From the NCBI RefSeq assembly GCF_022096995.1, contig NZ_JACXGQ010000002.1:186001-250000 (forward strand): a DNA stretch of 64,000 nucleotides, in the 5' to 3' direction. Position 1 is the stretch's first letter; every line of letters starts with the position of its first letter. Made by a program: the position numbers and the translations under genes. Below the pieces are notes generated by a model that saw nothing but the letters and a program-made list of their open reading frames with translations, was not told where the DNA came from and ran no database searches. Shown here piece by piece: positions 17,430 through 25,992 of this stretch. This stretch comes from Yoonia sp. I 8.24 (GTDB lineage Bacteria > Pseudomonadota > Alphaproteobacteria > Rhodobacterales > Rhodobacteraceae).

Positions 17430-17753
17430 CTAGGCAGCGCGTGCTTCCTGTTCGGCCGCGTTGCGGCGTTCGCTTTCTTCTCGGGACAGGGCAACAGAGG
17501 TGCGCACACCCTTGCCAACAAAGTCCATCAAGCCGCTGACAACGCGCTCGTTCGGGTCAATACCTGCGCAAGACAGGACTTCGCGCCCGTCGCGTGAACG
17601 TGCCCAGCGGGCGATTTGTTCGGGGCCGTTGCCATATTTCTTGTCATCGGCAATCGCATCATCAAGCGCAGCAAGCACAACAGCGGCGAATAATTTGCGT
17701 GCACGGTTACCTTGTTCGTTGTTGAAGGCGGTACCGTCGACGAAATCTCTCAT
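17430..17753 (-). CDS. DUF6280-type small protein of Rhodobacterales
   Basis: A 107-residue soluble protein that begins MRDFVDGTAFNNEQGNRARKL. I match it tentatively to DUF6280, a family of about this length confined to Rhodobacteraceae with no known function. A helical Ala-rich middle and a charged C-terminal tail are seen. Two ATG codons are adjacent; 17753 is chosen because AAGGAA then lies five bases upstream rather than two. It is divergent from efp. Confidence 0.72.
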   Translation of the reverse strand: MRDFVDGTAFNNEQGNRARKLFAAVVLAALDDAIADDKKYGNGPEQIARWARSRDGREVLSCAGIDPNERVVSGLMDFVGKGVRTSVALSREESERRNAAEQEARAA

Positions 17754-17963
17754 CATGCTTCCTTTTTTTTGCTCTTGTAGTTCCCGAGTGAGGGGCAATA
17801 TGCATGTTTGAACCCGATTCGGGGGTTCTCTTTTGGAATGGCAGCTATGCATTTTTTGCATAGCTTGGGGTGCCGTTCGCCTGATCTTGCCAGCTCACTG
17901 CCCACGATATATAGGCCTTGTTGAACACCAATCAACCTTTCTAATCGCGAAGTGAAGTCTTAG

Positions 17964-18527
17964 ATGCCTAAAATTAACGGTAATGAAATCCGGCCCGGCA
18001 ATGTTTTGGAACATGAAGGCGGTCTTTGGGCAGCTGTAAAAATCGATCACGTGAAGCCGGGTAAGGGCGGCGCTTTTGCACAGGTGGAACTGAAAAACCT
18101 GCGCGACGGCCGTAAGTTGAATGAGCGCTTCCGCTCTGCCGATAAGGTTGAGCGCGTCACGCTTGAACAGAAAGACCAACAATTCTTGTTCGAAGCTGAT
18201 GAGATGCTGACGTTTATGGACACGCAAACCTATGACCAGATTGCATTGCCTGCGGATATTCTTGGGGACCGTCGTCCGTTTTTGCAGGATGGCATGACCG
18301 TCAAAATCGAATATTACGGTGAAGAAGCATTGAACGTGACCTTGCCGCAAAAGGTCGTCTGCAAGATTGCCGAAACAGAACCGGTGGTTAAAGGGCAAAC
18401 CGCTGCCAACAGCTTTAAGCCTGCGACATTGGACAATGGTGTGCGCGTGATGATCCCGCCATTTGTTGGCCAAGACGAAAGCATCGTCGTCAACACCGAG
18501 ATTTTCGAATACGTTGAGCGTGCTTAA
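17964..18527 (+). CDS. efp: Elongation factor P
   Basis: A 187-residue translation factor that relieves ribosome stalling at polyproline. Three OB-like domains are of normal length. The loop PGKGGAF places Lys34 at the position modified by lysylation in enterobacteria; no modification genes are seen nearby. The C-terminal [13 protein letters not shown] is typical. A terminator follows. Confidence 0.96.
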   Translation: MPKINGNEIRPGNVLEHEGGLWAAVKIDHVKPGKGGAFAQVELKNLRDGRKLNERFRSADKVERVTLEQKDQQFLFEADEMLTFMDTQTYDQIALPADILGDRRPFLQDGMTVKIEYYGEEALNVTLPQKVVCKIAETEPVVKGQTAANSFKPATLDNGVRVMIPPFVGQDESIVVNTEIFEYVERA

Positions 18528-18548
18528 AACGCTAGGCGAGCGACAGAT

Positions 18549-18577
18549 CAAAGGCCGCCAATTTGGCGGTCTTTTTT
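18549..18577 (+). terminator. Terminator after efp
   Basis: Stem AAGGCCGCCA with TGGCGGTCTT around a 3-base loop, followed by six T residues. Confidence 0.85.
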
Positions 18578-18632
18578 GTTTTCGCGATGAAGAATTCCCA
18601 TTTTTGGGCACGCATTAGCAGAAAGGGCTGTC

Positions 18633-19691
18633 GTGGAAAAAGATACGGTTCTCCGCGAAACGACATTTTGTTTGCAACCCTTGGCCAAAGCGTTTGACCA
18701 ATGCTTTGCGCAAAGCGGGTTGGTATCCGCCGGTTTTGGGTTTCAGCAAGGCGACGATGCCCCGCAAATTTATGTGGGCGGCACCCATAGCACGGCTGAC
18801 GCGACCCCCGTGTCTGTTGACGCCGCCTGGCACATCGGGTCGATTACAAAGACATTTACTGCGGCGCTGGCGTTCATGCTGGCCCAAGATGGGTTGATCG
18901 ACCTTGATGCGCCGGTGATAGCGTACCTGTCCGATGACGCGGCGGACATGGATCCGAGTTGGCGAGAGATCACACTGACCCAAGTTCTGTCGCATAAGGC
19001 GGGTCTACGCCCGAACCCGGACCGGGCAAGCATGCGGGCGCTTTATAACGAGGCGCTTAATCATTACCAATTTTTGTCGGCGTGTTGGCGCGCCCCATTG
19101 CCCCCAAAGCCCGGCACATTTCGATACTCGAATATTGGGTATATCTTCGCGGCCCATGTGCTGGAAGCAGTGTCTGGACAATCATGGGAAGACCTGCTGC
19201 GTAATCGTATCGTTGCGCCCCTTGGTCTGGCGTCAGTTGGGATTGGACCACCCTCTGATCTTTGTGGACACCGATCCTTTCTGGGGCTTTTTAGACGCCC
19301 CGTCGCGCCTGATGCACGCATGGCAGACAACCCTCCGCTTTTCTCGCCCGCCGGGCGTATGCATCTGTCGATTCCTGATATGTTGATCTGGGGGCGGTTC
19401 TTGCTGACAGCACAGCGTGGCGAAACCGATTTGCTCGAGGCTACTAGCGTTCAGCGCATGATGGATACCGGCGACGGTGACTATGGGGCGGGGCTAATGC
19501 GGTTTCAAATCCCAGGGACCGATTATGTCGCTTGGGGGCATGATGGATCTAACCGTCTGTGGTACGGGCTTTTGGCGCTTGTGCCTGAGAAAGATGCGGT
19601 CGCGTTTGTGATTAGCGGCGAGGGCCGCATCAACAAAGTTGCCAAGCTTGGGGTAGCCCTATTGGATACGGCGCTTGCGGTTAAGGCGTAA
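18633..19691 (+). CDS. Serine hydrolase of the beta-lactamase class C/EstB family
   Basis: A 352-residue penicillin-binding-protein-like hydrolase. The nucleophile motif SxxK is SITK at 70-73, the second motif YxN is YSN at 166-168, and a HxG-type third motif is WGHDG near the C-terminus. No signal peptide is visible, which favours an esterase or peptidase role in the cytoplasm over a beta-lactamase. GTG at 18633 is the start used; no strong ribosome-binding site helps. Its end overlaps the convergent ygfZ by 11 bases. Confidence 0.85.
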   Translation: MEKDTVLRETTFCLQPLAKAFDQCFAQSGLVSAGFGFQQGDDAPQIYVGGTHSTADATPVSVDAAWHIGSITKTFTAALAFMLAQDGLIDLDAPVIAYLSDDAADMDPSWREITLTQVLSHKAGLRPNPDRASMRALYNEALNHYQFLSACWRAPLPPKPGTFRYSNIGYIFAAHVLEAVSGQSWEDLLRNRIVAPLGLASVGIGPPSDLCGHRSFLGLFRRPVAPDARMADNPPLFSPAGRMHLSIPDMLIWGRFLLTAQRGETDLLEATSVQRMMDTGDGDYGAGLMRFQIPGTDYVAWGHDGSNRLWYGLLALVPEKDAVAFVISGEGRINKVAKLGVALLDTALAVKA

Positions 19692-20412
19692 TCTTGGCTG
19701 TCGCGGCTGTCAAAGGACCAATGGCGCGGTCAAAGCGTAGATAAGCCAGGGCGTAACCCCCAGACTGTGTGAAAAGCGTTCCAACGGTTTTGCCATCGGC
19801 ATTTACGATCTCTGTCCCTATGGGGGCGGCACCATCAATGCGAACCTGTGCCAGCCCTTTGCGCAGCGTGGTCTTATGCTTCATCCGGGCGATGATCTCT
19901 TGGCCGACATAGCAGCCTTTTTTGAAATCAACGCCATTGAGCTGCTCAAATCTGGCCTCGAGAATATACGTCTCTGGTGTCAGTTCGATCCCGGTTTCCG
20001 GGATTACATGGGCGACACGCAAGCTGTCCCAATCGGTGGCATCGCTGACGTCCGTCTCACTATAGGTGCGCCAGCCCAAGTCGGGATGCCGGGGGTCTTG
20101 CAATGCGTTTTCAGGGGCGGGGCCAGTCCCGCGAGATACGATCAATGTGGTTTCTTCAATCGTTACGGCCGCGCGCAAGCGGTACATCATCAGGCGTTGC
20201 GCGAGCGTCGGCGCGTGGCTTTTCGCGACATCGATCAGCAGCCGATCTTCTTGTCCGATCACAAAGAAATCCGCGATGTATTTCCCCTGCGGGGTCAAAA
20301 GCGCGGCGTAGATGATGCCGCCGGTGGCTTTTTCCACGTCATTGGTGATCAGCCCTTGCAAGAATGACACGCGATCAGCCCCGCCGATGGATAATATAGT
20401 GCGGTCAGTCAT
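19681..20412 (-). CDS. ygfZ: Folate-binding protein YgfZ/GcvT-like
   Basis: A 243-residue tetrahydrofolate-dependent protein that supports iron-sulfur enzyme maturation. The family signature K-G-C-[YFW]-x-G-Q-E is KGCYVGQE at 165-172. The GcvT-like fold is a little shorter than in E. coli. It overlaps the ABC exporter gene upstream by eight bases, so the two are likely co-transcribed. Confidence 0.92.
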   Translation of the reverse strand: MTDRTILSIGGADRVSFLQGLITNDVEKATGGIIYAALLTPQGKYIADFFVIGQEDRLLIDVAKSHAPTLAQRLMMYRLRAAVTIEETTLIVSRGTGPAPENALQDPRHPDLGWRTYSETDVSDATDWDSLRVAHVIPETGIELTPETYILEARFEQLNGVDFKKGCYVGQEIIARMKHKTTLRKGLAQVRIDGAAPIGTEIVNADGKTVGTLFTQSGGYALAYLRFDRAIGPLTAATAKITP

Positions 20413-22195
20413 GATCTTCGCTTTTCTCTTGAGAGAATTGTAAGTGGTACAGGTCTGCGTAGATGCCGCCGCGCGCGATCAGCTCGTCATGGGTGCCTTG
20501 ATCAACAGCACGACCATGATCCATCACCACGATAGAATCCGCGTTACGCACGGTTGATAGGCGGTGGGCAATCACCAGTGTTGTGCGCCCGGTGGAAAGC
20601 TGTTCAAGCGCTGATTGGACAATGGCCTCTGATTTGGTGTCCAGCGCACTTGTTGCTTCGTCGAGCAGCAAAATCGGCGTGTCGCGCAATAGCGCGCGCG
20701 CAATAGCGACACGTTGCCGTTGACCGCCCGACAGGTTCGATCCGCGCGGACCTGCGGGGCTGTCCAACCCATTTGGCAGCATGGGCAAGAAGTCACTGAT
20801 ATGCGCCGCATCAAGAACCGCTTTTAGGTGCTCGTCCGACACGTCTTCGCGGCCCAACAGAATGTTATCGCGCAAGGTTTCATCAAAAAGTGCCGCGTCT
20901 TGGGCGACAACCGAGAATTGCCCGCGTAGATCCGCGAGATCAAAATCTTTGATCTCAGTTCCGGCGATGGTGACACTGCCCGATGTGGGTTCAACAAGCC
21001 GGGTCAACACGTTAAAGATTGTGCTTTTTCCCGCGCCGGATGCCCCGACAAGCGCGGTGGTTTTTCCTGCCTTGGCGACGAAACCCGTTCCGCGCAGCAC
21101 TGGCAACTCGCCGTAGTGCATATTCACGTCATCAAGCACAATTTCAGGGCAGCCCGAAGTGATAGTTGCGGGGGCCATTGGCGATACAATCGATGGTTTG
21201 AGGTTCAACACCTGCTGAAGCCGCTCCACGCTGGCGGCGGCCATTTGCCATTGACCGCTCATTGCGCCAAGGCGGCGCAGCGGGTCAAATGCGAGCGACA
21301 TTGACGTAAAGAATGCCATAAACTCACCATTGGTCTTTTCGCCCGCCATGATCTCGGTGCCGCCATATAGCATCACGCCCATAAACCCGATCCCGGTCAT
21401 CACATCGATAAGCGCAGGAACGGTGGCTTGCCCTGCAGCAGTGCGGACGTTGGCTTTGATGGCCTCTTTGATCAAGCGACTGTAGCGATTGCCTTGATAT
21501 TCTTCGAGCGCGTTCAGCTTGATCGGGTTGATACCGTGGAATACTTCGTCCAAACGGGTCGAAATCCTTCCAGCGATTTCACGCGCGTGGCGCGCGCGTT
21601 GGCGGATATAAGATTGCACCATCAGCGAGGGCATCACCAGTATCGGTATGCCGACGACGGCGATCAACGTCCATCGCCAGTCGAGCCACATCGCAAAGCC
21701 AAACAAGCCAATAAGTGACACCAAGTCGCGACCAAGAGCGGTGATAATCCCGCTCCAGATAGAATTGATCGAGCTAACATCGCCTTGGACCCGCTCAATG
21801 AGTTGGCCCGGGGGGTGAACCGCGTAAAATGCGCTGTCAAGCGTCATCATATGGCGCAGCAGATGTTTACGCATACTCGCCGCGGTCAGTTGCACGATAA
21901 GCGCCATTAACAATTTCTGTGCACTGGACGTAATTGCGCGGACAATAAAGATGCCCAACACCCCAAATGCGACAAAGTACAGGGCGGTTACATCGCCCGC
22001 AGTGAACACATCATCAAACATTGGCAGGATCATCCGCGGAATCACCGCGAGCATGGAACCTTCGATCACCATGAAAAAAATCGCAGCCACCAAAAGCCAT
22101 TTGTGAGGGCGTAGATAATCCTTCCACAGCCACCAGAACAATGTGAGTGTGGATTGCGATTTGCTAGGGTCTACCGGGGGGAGAGGCGCGGCCAT
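20405..22195 (-). CDS. MsbA-like ABC exporter, fused permease and ATPase
   Basis: A 596-residue half transporter. Six membrane segments occupy residues 30-300. The ATPase has Walker A GASGAGKST (384-392), the signature LSGGQ, Walker B LLLDEATSALD and the H-loop IAHRLST. Homodimeric members flip lipid A core or other lipids and peptides across the inner membrane; the substrate here is not determined. It leads a two-gene operon with ygfZ and diverges from the class V aminotransferase. Confidence 0.92.
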   Translation of the reverse strand: MAAPLPPVDPSKSQSTLTLFWWLWKDYLRPHKWLLVAAIFFMVIEGSMLAVIPRMILPMFDDVFTAGDVTALYFVAFGVLGIFIVRAITSSAQKLLMALIVQLTAASMRKHLLRHMMTLDSAFYAVHPPGQLIERVQGDVSSINSIWSGIITALGRDLVSLIGLFGFAMWLDWRWTLIAVVGIPILVMPSLMVQSYIRQRARHAREIAGRISTRLDEVFHGINPIKLNALEEYQGNRYSRLIKEAIKANVRTAAGQATVPALIDVMTGIGFMGVMLYGGTEIMAGEKTNGEFMAFFTSMSLAFDPLRRLGAMSGQWQMAAASVERLQQVLNLKPSIVSPMAPATITSGCPEIVLDDVNMHYGELPVLRGTGFVAKAGKTTALVGASGAGKSTIFNVLTRLVEPTSGSVTIAGTEIKDFDLADLRGQFSVVAQDAALFDETLRDNILLGREDVSDEHLKAVLDAAHISDFLPMLPNGLDSPAGPRGSNLSGGQRQRVAIARALLRDTPILLLDEATSALDTKSEAIVQSALEQLSTGRTTLVIAHRLSTVRNADSIVVMDHGRAVDQGTHDELIARGGIYADLYHLQFSQEKSEDHD

Positions 22196-22322
22196 CGCGT
22201 GTCCTTTAGATCATGTTCATGCACGTCTAATCTTAAATAGGGGGGCGGGGCAAGTTCGCTAGACTTGACGCGGCCTAACTTGGGCGTACTGTCAGCCGGT
22301 AACCACTATCGAAAGCACTCCC

Positions 22323-23498
22323 ATGTCTCTGTCTTACGGTCGCCAATATCTGGCGATTCCCGGTCCCTCGGTGATTCCTGATTCTGTTTTGCAAGCGATG
22401 CACCGCGCGTCGCCCAATATCTATGAAGGCGAATTGCACGATCTGACGGCTAGCTTGATCCCCGATCTGAAATATGTTGCGATGACCGACCACAATGTCG
22501 CGATATACATCGGCAACGGGCACGCCGCCTGGGAGGCCGCTCTGGCCAATGTCGTGGCCCCCGGCGATACCGTGCTTGTTCTTGCAACCGGTCGCTTTGG
22601 GATCGGTTGGGGGGAAATGGCCGCAGGCGTTGGCGCGCAGGTCGAGATCATGGATTTTGGTGCGCAAGCGGCCATCGATTTGGCCCGCGTCGAAGAGGTC
22701 CTTGCCGCCGATACCGCTGGCCGGATCAAAGCAGTCATGGTCGTTCATGTTGATACGTCAACAAGCATCAAAAATGATATCGCTGGGCTGCGGGCGGTGA
22801 TGGACCACGCTGGGCATTCTGCGCTTTTGATGGCCGATTTTATCGCGTCGTTAGGATGCGACCGGTTTGAAATGGATGCTTGGGGTGTCGATGTCATGGT
22901 GTCGGCCTGCCAAAAAGGGCTGATGACGCCTGCCGGGATCAGCTTTGTGTTTTTTAACGACAAGGCAGAAGCGGCACAAAGCGCCACGGTATCCCGCTAT
23001 TGGGATTGGCGCCCGCGCATCAAACCAGAGGTCTACTATCAGTATTTTGCAGGCACCGCGCCAACGCACCACCTGTACGGGTTGCGCGCAGCACTTGACC
23101 TGATCAAGGCCGAAGGGCGCGAGGCCGTCTTTGCGCGGCACGCTAAAATCGCGCAAGCCGTATGGGCCGCGATTGACGTCTGGGGTGTTGATGGGCCGAT
23201 GGCGCTGAACGTGGCCGATCCTGCGCAGCGGTCCCATGCCGTAACATCGGTTGCAATGGGATCATCCGCGGCAAAGGACCTGCGCCGCTGGACCGAAGAG
23301 AAATGCGGGCTGACGCTTGGCATCGGCTTGGGGCGTGACCCCGAAGAAGATTACTTCCGTATCGGCCACATGGGGCACCTAAGCGGGCATATGATCATGG
23401 GCGCGCTGGGCACGATTGATGCAGGGCTTAAAGCACTCAACATTCCACACGGGCGCGGCGCACTTGATGCGGCGTCAGAGGTGATTGCGACCGCTTAA
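22323..23498 (+). CDS. Class V aminotransferase, serine/alanine-glyoxylate type
   Basis: A 391-residue PLP enzyme close to serine-glyoxylate aminotransferase. The Schiff-base lysine is Lys198 in SACQKGL, the PLP-binding Asp lies in MADFIASLG, and the N-terminal AIPGPSVIP is typical. It probably interconverts glyoxylate and glycine or serine and hydroxypyruvate. That links it in metabolism to the glycolate oxidase operon at 53-57 kb, which produces glyoxylate, although the two are not neighbours. Confidence 0.88.
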   Translation: MSLSYGRQYLAIPGPSVIPDSVLQAMHRASPNIYEGELHDLTASLIPDLKYVAMTDHNVAIYIGNGHAAWEAALANVVAPGDTVLVLATGRFGIGWGEMAAGVGAQVEIMDFGAQAAIDLARVEEVLAADTAGRIKAVMVVHVDTSTSIKNDIAGLRAVMDHAGHSALLMADFIASLGCDRFEMDAWGVDVMVSACQKGLMTPAGISFVFFNDKAEAAQSATVSRYWDWRPRIKPEVYYQYFAGTAPTHHLYGLRAALDLIKAEGREAVFARHAKIAQAVWAAIDVWGVDGPMALNVADPAQRSHAVTSVAMGSSAAKDLRRWTEEKCGLTLGIGLGRDPEEDYFRIGHMGHLSGHMIMGALGTIDAGLKALNIPHGRGALDAASEVIATA

Positions 23499-23582
23499 GT
23501 GAGGTACAGCTTCATTTTGCTATTTTGAGTTGAACTGGGTACGCTTCATTTGTGACGTGCTTGTTCAGCGAGGGGTAGTGAG

Positions 23583-24170
23583 TTGGAAGTTTTACTAGCA
23601 ATCGGATTGTGCGCGGCGTTCTTTTGGATATTGGCGGGTCGCAAAGATAAACATGGCCCGCCACCCAGTTCGCGCAGGGTGCCGCCCAAAGTGCGGCCCG
23701 TAAAAAATAGCGCCCCATTTCAGGCGAAAACGGCGCATAAAGTATCACCCGGATATACTTTACGTGGGAAGGCTTATGTTGTTGATGGCGACACTGTGGT
23801 CATTCAGAAAAAGCAAATACGCCTCTACGGAATTGATGCACCTGAAATGAACCACCCTTATGGCAAAAAAGCCAAATGGGCGTTAGTTAATATGTGCAAG
23901 GGACACGTTATTCGCGCGGATATAAGTGAAACCGATGCCTATGGGCGCAACGTTGCGCGCTGCTATCTCGAAGATGGCCGCGATCTATCTGAAGAAATGG
24001 TCAAACAAGGGCTGGCGATTGACTGGCCAAAATTTTCGGGTGGTCGTTACGCGTCCCATGAGGTCTCTGATGTGCGTAAAAAACTATGGCTTGCTGACGC
24101 GCGTCAAAAAGGGAGAATGCATGTCTGGAAAGAGTATGAAGCGCGGCAAAAGAACCGCGCTGAATCATAA
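23583..24170 (+). CDS. Membrane-anchored staphylococcal-nuclease-like protein
   Basis: A 195-residue protein with an N-terminal membrane anchor (residues 3-18) and a thermonuclease-type OB domain. Catalytic-type motifs are VVDGDTVVI, RLYGIDAPE and the DAYGR segment, so the Asp/Arg/Glu set of SNase seems kept. It would face the periplasm. The start is TTG at 23583, placed before the anchor. Its stop lies two bases from the stop of the convergent aminotransferase. Confidence 0.82.
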   Translation: MEVLLAIGLCAAFFWILAGRKDKHGPPPSSRRVPPKVRPVKNSAPFQAKTAHKVSPGYTLRGKAYVVDGDTVVIQKKQIRLYGIDAPEMNHPYGKKAKWALVNMCKGHVIRADISETDAYGRNVARCYLEDGRDLSEEMVKQGLAIDWPKFSGGRYASHEVSDVRKKLWLADARQKGRMHVWKEYEARQKNRAES

Positions 24171-24172
24171 GA

Positions 24173-25279
24173 CTAGCACCGCGCCACCTCCAATGCCTTT
24201 GGTAGGGCATCTGCAAACGCATCCATCTCCGCAGATGTGCCGCAGCTGACCCTGATGCAGCGGTCTTGTGGGGCGACGAAGGGCATGCGCACGAAAATGC
24301 CTTCGGCGATCAGGGCCGCCAGCAGGCGCCGGGCGAAATCGCCGTCTTGTCCGCAATCAACGGCGACAAAGTTAGTGGCCGACGGCAGGCTTGCCAGCCC
24401 GTTGTCACTTGCGATTTGCGTGATGCGGGCGCGTGATCGCGCGATTTCAGTCGTGACATTTGCAAGCCAGTCCTGATCTTCCAACGCGGCCAATGCCCCC
24501 GCCTGCGATATCCGCCCCATGCCAAAATGATTGCGCACTTTGTTAAAGGCGTCAATCACCTCTGTCGCGCCAATGGCGTAGCCTACGCGTGCGCCCGCCA
24601 TCCCATGTGCCTTGGAAAAGGTCCGCATGCGGATCAGGTTTGGATTGTCGATCTGCATTGTGGGTGCGGTGCCTGCGGGCGCCATCTCGATATAGGCTTC
24701 GTCCAAGACCAGCAGCGCCCCGTCGGGCGTATTTGCGATCATCTGGTCGATCACATTCGCGCTGTGCCATGTGCCCAGCGGGTTATCGGGATTGGCGATA
24801 TAGATCAGCTTGGCGTCGACCTTGCGGGCCTTTGCGATCAGGGATGCAGGGTCTTCATGGTCGTTGACATAGGGCACTTTGTGCAGGACCCCGCCAAAAC
24901 CCGCGACGTGGTAGTTGAAGGTCGGGTAGGCCCCGTCGGAGGTGACAACCGGGTCGTCTTGCCCCACGTATAGCCGTACGAGAACGCCCAAGAGCGTATC
25001 AATCCCTTCGCCAACCATAATGTTTTCGGGTGCCACGCCGTGATGCGCGGCCAAGGCTGCGCGTAAGTCATGGCTTTCTGGGTCGGCGTACATCCAGACC
25101 TCTGACGCGGCTTTTTGCATCGCGGCAATCGCGCGCGGAGAGGGGCCGAATGTGTTTTCATTCGCACCAAGACGGGCGATGAACGGCTTACCGTTCGCGC
25201 GCTCTGCGGCCTCGGGGCCGACGAAAGGAACAGAGGCGGGCAACGATTGGGCGAGGCGGGTCAGTGCAGGTTTTGTCAT
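24173..25279 (-). CDS. Class I/II aminotransferase, histidinol-phosphate type
   Basis: A 368-residue PLP enzyme of the HisC branch. The PLP lysine is Lys223 in TFSKAHGMAGAR, with ANPDNPLG (162-169) and LDEAYIE as further PLP contacts. Many alphaproteobacteria carry two or more HisC-like enzymes, and this one could act on histidinol phosphate or an aromatic amino acid. The start at 25279 (MTKPAL) is chosen over 25315 because it matches the family. It is divergent from a small Tat peptide gene. Confidence 0.85.
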   Translation of the reverse strand: MTKPALTRLAQSLPASVPFVGPEAAERANGKPFIARLGANENTFGPSPRAIAAMQKAASEVWMYADPESHDLRAALAAHHGVAPENIMVGEGIDTLLGVLVRLYVGQDDPVVTSDGAYPTFNYHVAGFGGVLHKVPYVNDHEDPASLIAKARKVDAKLIYIANPDNPLGTWHSANVIDQMIANTPDGALLVLDEAYIEMAPAGTAPTMQIDNPNLIRMRTFSKAHGMAGARVGYAIGATEVIDAFNKVRNHFGMGRISQAGALAALEDQDWLANVTTEIARSRARITQIASDNGLASLPSATNFVAVDCGQDGDFARRLLAALIAEGIFVRMPFVAPQDRCIRVSCGTSAEMDAFADALPKALEVARC

Positions 25280-25326
25280 GGGCGCTAGATAAGCCGGGGC
25301 TTGAAACCAATGCAATCGTGATTATC

Positions 25327-25341
25327 TGAGAATCATTCGCA
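25327..25341 (+). promoter_or_regulatory. Fur/Mur-like 7-1-7 inverted repeat
   Basis: TGAGAAT-C-ATTCGCA pairs at 6 of 7 arm positions and matches 11 of 14 arm positions of the classical Fur 7-1-7 box. It lies 15 bases before the Tat peptide gene and 47 bases before the divergent aminotransferase. Confidence 0.4.
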
Positions 25342-25356
25342 ACAAGAGGGTATAGG

Positions 25357-25518
25357 ATGAAGTTATCACGCCGCGGGTTCCTCGCAAGCACAGGCGCAGC
25401 CGTCGCCATGCGCGCCGCCCCGCAGATCGCCAGCAAGACTGGTGGCCGCAGGGTATTGACGTTGGTCTACGATAAAGGGCTAGGCATGATGCGGGCGGTT
25501 GAGCGGGTGGTGCGCTAG
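25357..25518 (+). CDS. 53-residue Tat-signal microprotein
   Basis: A short gene below usual ORF cut-offs. The product starts MKLSRRGFLASTGAAVAMRA, a textbook twin-arginine signal, and leaves a mature tail of some 25 to 30 residues containing VLTLVYDKGLGMMRAVERV. GAGGG lies 9 bases before the ATG. I believe similar short Tat proteins with a YDKxLGMMRAxxR tail occur in related genomes, but this is from memory. A Fur-like palindrome overlaps its promoter area. Function is unknown; being Tat-borne and so short, it may bind a cofactor or act as a partner that is co-exported. Confidence 0.68.
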   Translation: MKLSRRGFLASTGAAVAMRAAPQIASKTGGRRVLTLVYDKGLGMMRAVERVVR

Positions 25519-25568
25519 GTACAGCTGTATTCCAGATACTTTTGAACCTATTGAACGAAGATACAGAA

Positions 25569-25937
25569 TTAGCTGTCGATCCACAGCGGAACAATGATCT
25601 CGAAGCAGCGCGCTGAAGTGACGGGTAATTTGTAAGTAAAAAACAACCTAGTCTCACCGTTGCCCGTGTTGTCATGCTCGGATGCGACAACCAAGTCATC
25701 TGAATCGTAAAGCTGACAAATAACCATTTCTCCAAACTGGGTGTCGGGAATGACTATTTCGTAAGGATGTACCAATATCTTTGGATGTGATCTGAGTTCC
25801 ACGTCATGAATTTCTTCATAGACGATCCCATCAGAGGATGGATCGTCAAAACCTCCTCGGTATTGAGCCAGTGCTGCGCCACTCGAAGCTGAAAAAAGTA
25901 CTAACACCACAGTTGACAGGAGGGTTCGAGAATTCAT
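25569..25937 (-). CDS. Hypothetical secreted protein, AT-rich
   Basis: A 122-residue protein with a signal peptide (MNSRTLLSTVVLVLFSASSG, cleavage near AALA) and a mature domain with two cysteines (ICQLYD and SARCFE) that could form a disulfide. No family recognised. Start 25937 is chosen at the signal peptide; an upstream frame to 26000 crosses the valS terminator. The gene is more AT-rich than hisC and valS around it and may be acquired. Confidence 0.6.
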   Translation of the reverse strand: MNSRTLLSTVVLVLFSASSGAALAQYRGGFDDPSSDGIVYEEIHDVELRSHPKILVHPYEIVIPDTQFGEMVICQLYDSDDLVVASEHDNTGNGETRLFFTYKLPVTSARCFEIIVPLWIDS

Positions 25938-25956
25938 TTCTACACCGGTCGATTTG

Positions 25957-25988
25957 AAAGTGCTCGCCACATTTCGGCGAGCACTTTT
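25957..25988 (-). terminator. Terminator hairpin after valS
   Basis: A perfect 12-base stem AAAGTGCTCGCC / GGCGAGCACTTT with a 7-base loop begins five bases after the valS stop. The T tract is short on either strand, so termination strength is uncertain. Confidence 0.65.
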
Positions 25989-25992
25989 AGTT

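Noticed and set aside
18633..19691. Beta-lactamase resistance gene
   Set aside because: SxxK and YxN are present, but there is no signal peptide and the third motif is HDG rather than KTG. An esterase or peptidase is more likely.
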